Assembly (NCBI GenBank): GCA_965603365.1
Contig: CBFDCR010000033.1
Span: 1-56,526, forward strand
Source: JAHELQ01 sp965603365
Lineage (GTDB): Bacteria; Acidobacteriota; Aminicenantia; UBA2199
Length of the DNA stretch: 56,526 nucleotides
Direction of reading: 5' to 3'
The notes under the pieces: generated by a model
What the model saw: the letters and a program-made list of their open reading frames with translations, nothing else
What the model was told of the DNA's origin: nothing
Database searches by the model: none
Made by a program: the position numbers and the translations under genes
Part shown: positions 53,183 through 56,526 of the stretch, in pieces
Numbering within the stretch: the first letter of the stretch is position 1
How the letters are laid out: each line of letters begins with the position of its first letter

Positions 53183-55321
53183 TTAATGTTTGGCTTCGTT
53201 GATCAGCCGTGCCAACCTTTCTCTCTCCCTGGGGGGCAGCCGCTGGTTGAATTTTTCCTGGCATAAAAGGAAGTATTTCAGGGCAGACTCTTTATCACCC
53301 GATTCAAGATAGGCGATGCCGATATTGAAGTAGGCATCGATGAAATCGGGCTTAATCTCGATGACCTTTTGCCAGTCGGCGATGGCGCCATCATTTTTTT
53401 TCTTAAATTTGTAGGCCGCCCCCCTGCCGTTGTAGGCGGCAAACAGCCGGGGGTCAATCTCCAGGGCCCGGTTGAAGTTCTGAATCGCCAGTTGGTAGGC
53501 GTTTTCGTCTTTTCTCTTTAAGTAGATCACCAGGTAGAGGGAACCGAGGTTATTGAAGACCGAGGCGTAATTGTAATCCAGCTCCAATGCTTTTTCGTAA
53601 TATTGAAGGGCCGACCCGAAGTCGCCCTTTTTGTAGTAGGCTACCCCCAGGAAATTGAAATTCTCGGGATTGAAACGCTCTTTTTTAGTACAGATGTTTA
53701 ATAACTCTATGGCTTCGTCCGGGCGGTTGGTTTCCGCAAGAGTAATTCCCAATTTGGACATCAGGTTGATATTGTCGGGATTTTTTTGTAGACCGGTCCT
53801 CAAGGTGGCGATGGCCTCTTCGGTTTGTCCCGACTCTTTGTATATGGTGGCCAGGTGCCGGTAGAGCAGCGTAAAGCCGGGGCTCTCTTTCATAATCTCC
53901 CTCAACCCGGCGATGGACTCCGGGATCTTCTTATCGTGATATTTCTTGATGGCTAAAAGCATCCGGTTTTGCAGGGGCAGCAGAATTTTCAGGTCGTCGG
54001 CTTCACCGAAGACTTTTTTGGCGGGAACGGAGCTGCCGGAGAGGTAACCGAGGCTCTTTAATTTGCTGCGCACCTCGGCATCGATCCTCTGGGACCGCTG
54101 CAGAGCGTTCTTTCCGGTCAGATCTCTCTTCAACCGGATCAGATCCCTTTTCAACTTCTTGACATCAACGTTATGGGCGATATTGTTGTTTTCGTTGAAG
54201 TCGTTTCCGATGTGGTACACCTCTTTAATCGGTAAATCGATAAACTTGATATCGCCGGCTATAAATCCCCGCAGGGGGGCCCAGCCTCGATTGAGATAGG
54301 GGGTGAGGGATTCAAAATAGATCGCCTTGTTTTTCCGGCCGCGGCCCTCGACGATGGGGATGAGGGACTCCCCCTGGATGTGGCCGGGGATTTCAAAATC
54401 GAGGATATCGCAGAGGGTGGGGAAGATGTCGGCATGGCACACATTTTCTTCGATCAGCCGGGTTTCGTTGCCGGGCACATAGATGATGAGGGGGATATGG
54501 ATGGTATTGTTGTAGGCAAAGTAGGAGTGGGTCTCTTCGCCTTTTTCCCCCAGGGCCTCGCCGTGGTCGCCGGTGATCACGATGGCCGTACTCTCCATTA
54601 GATTACTCTTTTCCAGGAAATCGAAGAGGGTGCCCAGACAGGCATCCATGTAGGCGACCTCGCCGGAATAGGGGTCGCGGCTGTATTTTTTATCGTAGGG
54701 AGGGGGAGGGAAATAGGGCTGGTGGGGGTCGAAGAGATGAACCCAGGCAAACCATTTCTGCTTCTGCCGGGACAGCCAACGGATCGTCGGTTTGATCACC
54801 GCTTCGGCCGGTCTCTCGACAAAGAAGAACTCCAGCTCGTTGTGGGTGCCGTACTGGTCGTCGTACTCGTCAAATCCCTGGTCCAGGCCGAACCTTGAGT
54901 CTAAGGGAAAGGCCCCGATAAAGGCGCCGGTTCGATACCCCCGCTCCTTTAGGTACTCGGCAATAGTCAGAAAACCCTCTTCCAGCCTGAAGCCGGTATT
55001 ATCGCCGATGCCGTGATAGAGGGGGGTGGTGCCGGTCAGGATATTGGTGTGGGCCGGTAGGGTGACGGGATTGTGGGAAAAGGCCCTTTTAAAGACAATG
55101 GATCGCCTCGCCAGCTTATCGATGTGGGGGGTACTGACATGGCGATCGGTATAAATGCTGACCCGATCGTATCTCAAAGTATCCAGGGTAATGAGCAGGA
55201 CATTGAGATCTTTTTTTTTAATCTGTACCCGGAAATTTTTGCCCGGGGCGCCGGCAGCCGCCGTAAAAATGAAGAACAGGAGACTCAAGGCGGTGATAGT
55301 ATACTGCTTTAGATACTTCAT
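53183..55321 (-). CDS. Sulfatase-fold protein with TPR domain
   Basis: A 712-aa protein: signal peptide or anchor (ITALSLLFFIFTAAAGA), alkaline-phosphatase-superfamily domain (VLLITLDTLRYDRVSIYT; VITGDHGEALGEKGEETHSY) and TPR repeats at about 460-690 (ALQYYEKALELDYNYASVFN; AIQNFNRALEIDPRLFAAYN). The nucleophile motif is T87-L-P-A-H91 instead of C/S-x-P-x-R, as in the two paralogues to the left, so classical sulfatase activity is unlikely. It lies 39 bp after the TPR gene upstream and is probably cotranscribed with it. Confidence 0.87.
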   Translation of the reverse strand: MKYLKQYTITALSLLFFIFTAAAGAPGKNFRVQIKKKDLNVLLITLDTLRYDRVSIYTDRHVSTPHIDKLARRSIVFKRAFSHNPVTLPAHTNILTGTTPLYHGIGDNTGFRLEEGFLTIAEYLKERGYRTGAFIGAFPLDSRFGLDQGFDEYDDQYGTHNELEFFFVERPAEAVIKPTIRWLSRQKQKWFAWVHLFDPHQPYFPPPPYDKKYSRDPYSGEVAYMDACLGTLFDFLEKSNLMESTAIVITGDHGEALGEKGEETHSYFAYNNTIHIPLIIYVPGNETRLIEENVCHADIFPTLCDILDFEIPGHIQGESLIPIVEGRGRKNKAIYFESLTPYLNRGWAPLRGFIAGDIKFIDLPIKEVYHIGNDFNENNNIAHNVDVKKLKRDLIRLKRDLTGKNALQRSQRIDAEVRSKLKSLGYLSGSSVPAKKVFGEADDLKILLPLQNRMLLAIKKYHDKKIPESIAGLREIMKESPGFTLLYRHLATIYKESGQTEEAIATLRTGLQKNPDNINLMSKLGITLAETNRPDEAIELLNICTKKERFNPENFNFLGVAYYKKGDFGSALQYYEKALELDYNYASVFNNLGSLYLVIYLKRKDENAYQLAIQNFNRALEIDPRLFAAYNGRGAAYKFKKKNDGAIADWQKVIEIKPDFIDAYFNIGIAYLESGDKESALKYFLLCQEKFNQRLPPRERERLARLINEAKH

Positions 55322-55360
55322 TTAACCTTTTACCCTCACTCGACCATTCACCTATCTCGA

Positions 55361-56296
55361 TTACTCAAAAGCAGCCACGATAGCCCGGGCGGTCTCGAAA
55401 TTGGTTGAATCGGGCGCCAATTCCATGAATTTTTTCAAAGTCGTCACCGCCTCGCCCTGTTTGCCTAGCGCCGTGTAGGTCATGCCCAACTGGAAGAAGG
55501 CATCGGCAAAATCACCCTTTATCTCAATGGCCTTCTGGAAATATTTTAAGGCCCCGTTGTAGTCACCCTTGTTGTAGGCAATGGCGCCGATGTTATACAG
55601 GGTGTCGGCATCGCCGATATTCTCCGTACCCAATTTGGCATACCACTCCATGGCCTTATCAAAATCATTGAGGTTGTTGTAGGCATTGCCGATGGACAGG
55701 ATGAGATCCCGGTTGTCGGGGAATTTTTCTACCGAAATTTTGTAATACTCGATGGCTTTCTGGTAGTTCCCCTGGGCGGCGTAGATATTGCCGATATAGA
55801 GGTAGACAATATCGATACCCGGATTGTCCTTATATTTTTCTTTAATTTCGGTCAATGTGTTTAATGCTTTATCGTACTGTTTCTCGGCAATCAATACTTT
55901 GGCCCTGTCGATCTTCTCCACCACTTCGGCTGCCACCACCGGGCCTTCCAGTTTTTTGAGTTTCATTTCGATGGGCGGTTTTTTGCTGCCGGGGGTGGGG
56001 TCTACGAAAAAGCTTATTCTTTTGACTTCGTATCCCTCCTTTTCAAAATCAAGATACCAGTTGCCTTTCCGCACGTAGAGGACCCGCCATTTGCCGTTTT
56101 TATCGGTCTTAGGAAATGGCCGGTGGTAGGCCTCCTGGTCGGGGAAATAGAGTTTCACCGTCACCCCTTCGATAGGTACTCCCGTATCTTCATTCGTTAC
56201 AATTCCATGCATCCTGCCTTTGCCCGAGGTTACACCGGAGTATAGAAGAAAAGTCAAGGCTGTCGTCATAATCAGTAAAATCACAATTTTTTTCAT
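55361..56296 (-). CDS. TPR protein with carboxypeptidase-regulatory-like N-terminus
   Basis: A 311-aa exported protein. The start at 56296 follows GAGGAGGT with 5-nt spacing; an in-frame ATG at 56332 is less likely. It has a signal peptide (VILLIMTTALTFLLYSGVTS), a carboxypeptidase-regulatory-like beta domain (MHGIVTNEDTGVPIEGVTVK, WYLDFEKEGYEVKRISF) and four or five TPRs (NYQKAIEYYKISVEKFPDN; DYNGALKYFQKAIEIKGDFA). It is probably periplasmic and scaffolds envelope partners. It is the first gene of the minus-strand envelope cluster. Confidence 0.85.
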   Translation of the reverse strand: MKKIVILLIMTTALTFLLYSGVTSGKGRMHGIVTNEDTGVPIEGVTVKLYFPDQEAYHRPFPKTDKNGKWRVLYVRKGNWYLDFEKEGYEVKRISFFVDPTPGSKKPPIEMKLKKLEGPVVAAEVVEKIDRAKVLIAEKQYDKALNTLTEIKEKYKDNPGIDIVYLYIGNIYAAQGNYQKAIEYYKISVEKFPDNRDLILSIGNAYNNLNDFDKAMEWYAKLGTENIGDADTLYNIGAIAYNKGDYNGALKYFQKAIEIKGDFADAFFQLGMTYTALGKQGEAVTTLKKFMELAPDSTNFETARAIVAAFE

Positions 56297-56472
56297 TGGG
56301 ACCTCCTCTTCATCAGGAAAAAATCTTACCACACTTTTGATTCTAAATCAAAATGTACAATCATTCTTGAGTGTCCTCTATCCTGACGAAAGCTGTTCGG
56401 AACTGCGATAGGGCTTCTCAGACTGAAAATGATGAAGGATGAAGTGGTTTGTTTGAGCCTATATTTCCCATC

Positions 56473-56501
56473 AAAAAAATAAAAAAGCCCCGTTTGTGGC
56501 T
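56473..56501 (-). terminator. Possible terminator of a gene beyond the right edge
   Basis: On the minus strand AGCC-acaaacgg-GGCT is followed by TTTTTTATTTTTTT. The stem is only 4 bp, so this is weak. Next to it, on the plus strand, two TATAAT hexamers lie 10 bp apart (56501 and 56511). Confidence 0.35.
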
Positions 56502-56526
56502 ATAATAGTGTATAATTAGTTTTCCC

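Overview
The window looks like a chromosomal segment of an uncultured, free-living, didermic bacterium of the Acidobacteriota/Aminicenantes type. This assignment is inference. It rests on a GWxTD lipoprotein, several sulfatase-fold enzymes fused to TPR repeats, a TonB-dependent receptor with an N-terminal carboxypeptidase-regulatory-like domain, a 6-bladed beta-propeller protein and a Tat-leader radical SAM protein in one stretch. There is no rRNA, tRNA, CRISPR array or intact transposase.

Layout. 1-1120: a MntA/HepT-type toxin-antitoxin pair on the minus strand, bracketed by a 23-bp direct repeat. 1126-1277: a regulatory region with four spaced operator-like half-palindromes and a 28-bp dyad. 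1315-20295: a plus-strand operon for an insecticidal-toxin-complex (Tc)-like machine. It holds a natural TcB-TcC (SpvB/RHS) fusion of 2518 aa, a Cys-rich 108-aa protein, a 3101-aa TcA with two blocks of inserted beta repeats, and a Hint-domain protein with a degenerate M48-like segment. A strong terminator follows, then a Zn-ribbon-like 235-aa gene. 21196-28657: secreted hydrolases (PL11 rhamnogalacturonan lyase, S9 peptidase, M1-like peptidase). 28654-33553: housekeeping genes (CutA, a coiled-coil lipoprotein, HtpG, glycerate 2-kinase). 33735-36211: a DUF433 antitoxin-like gene, a PAS protein without kinase, an HTH regulator and a repeat-rich intergenic region. 36212-40222: Tat-leader radical SAM protein, sodium/solute symporter, DUF234 ATPase. 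40648-44374: beta-propeller plus Cys-rich peptide, SGNH hydrolase, DUF4160/DUF2442 pair. 44406-56296: six co-oriented minus-strand envelope genes (TPR protein, two intact and one nonsense-interrupted sulfatase-TPR proteins, TonB receptor, GWxTD lipoprotein).

How it fits together. The Tc operon encodes all three classical components: TcA (pentameric translocation channel) and TcB plus TcC fused in one chain (a cocoon holding a C-terminal effector). It adds two Cys-rich accessory proteins that share a DTPxL...CYCxC motif. The effector end carries a His...Cys pattern resembling clan CD cysteine peptidases rather than a known TccC ADP-ribosyltransferase. A 62-bp REP-like repeat with a GTAG-hairpin occurs just before and just after the Tc/rhamnogalacturonan-lyase block. 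Each copy supplies the stop codon of a neighbouring gene, so the block may be a mobile or rearranged island. The right third is an outer-membrane uptake and phospho-/sulfo-transfer island built on Thr-nucleophile alkaline-phosphatase-fold enzymes; one of these is broken by a single in-frame TAA.
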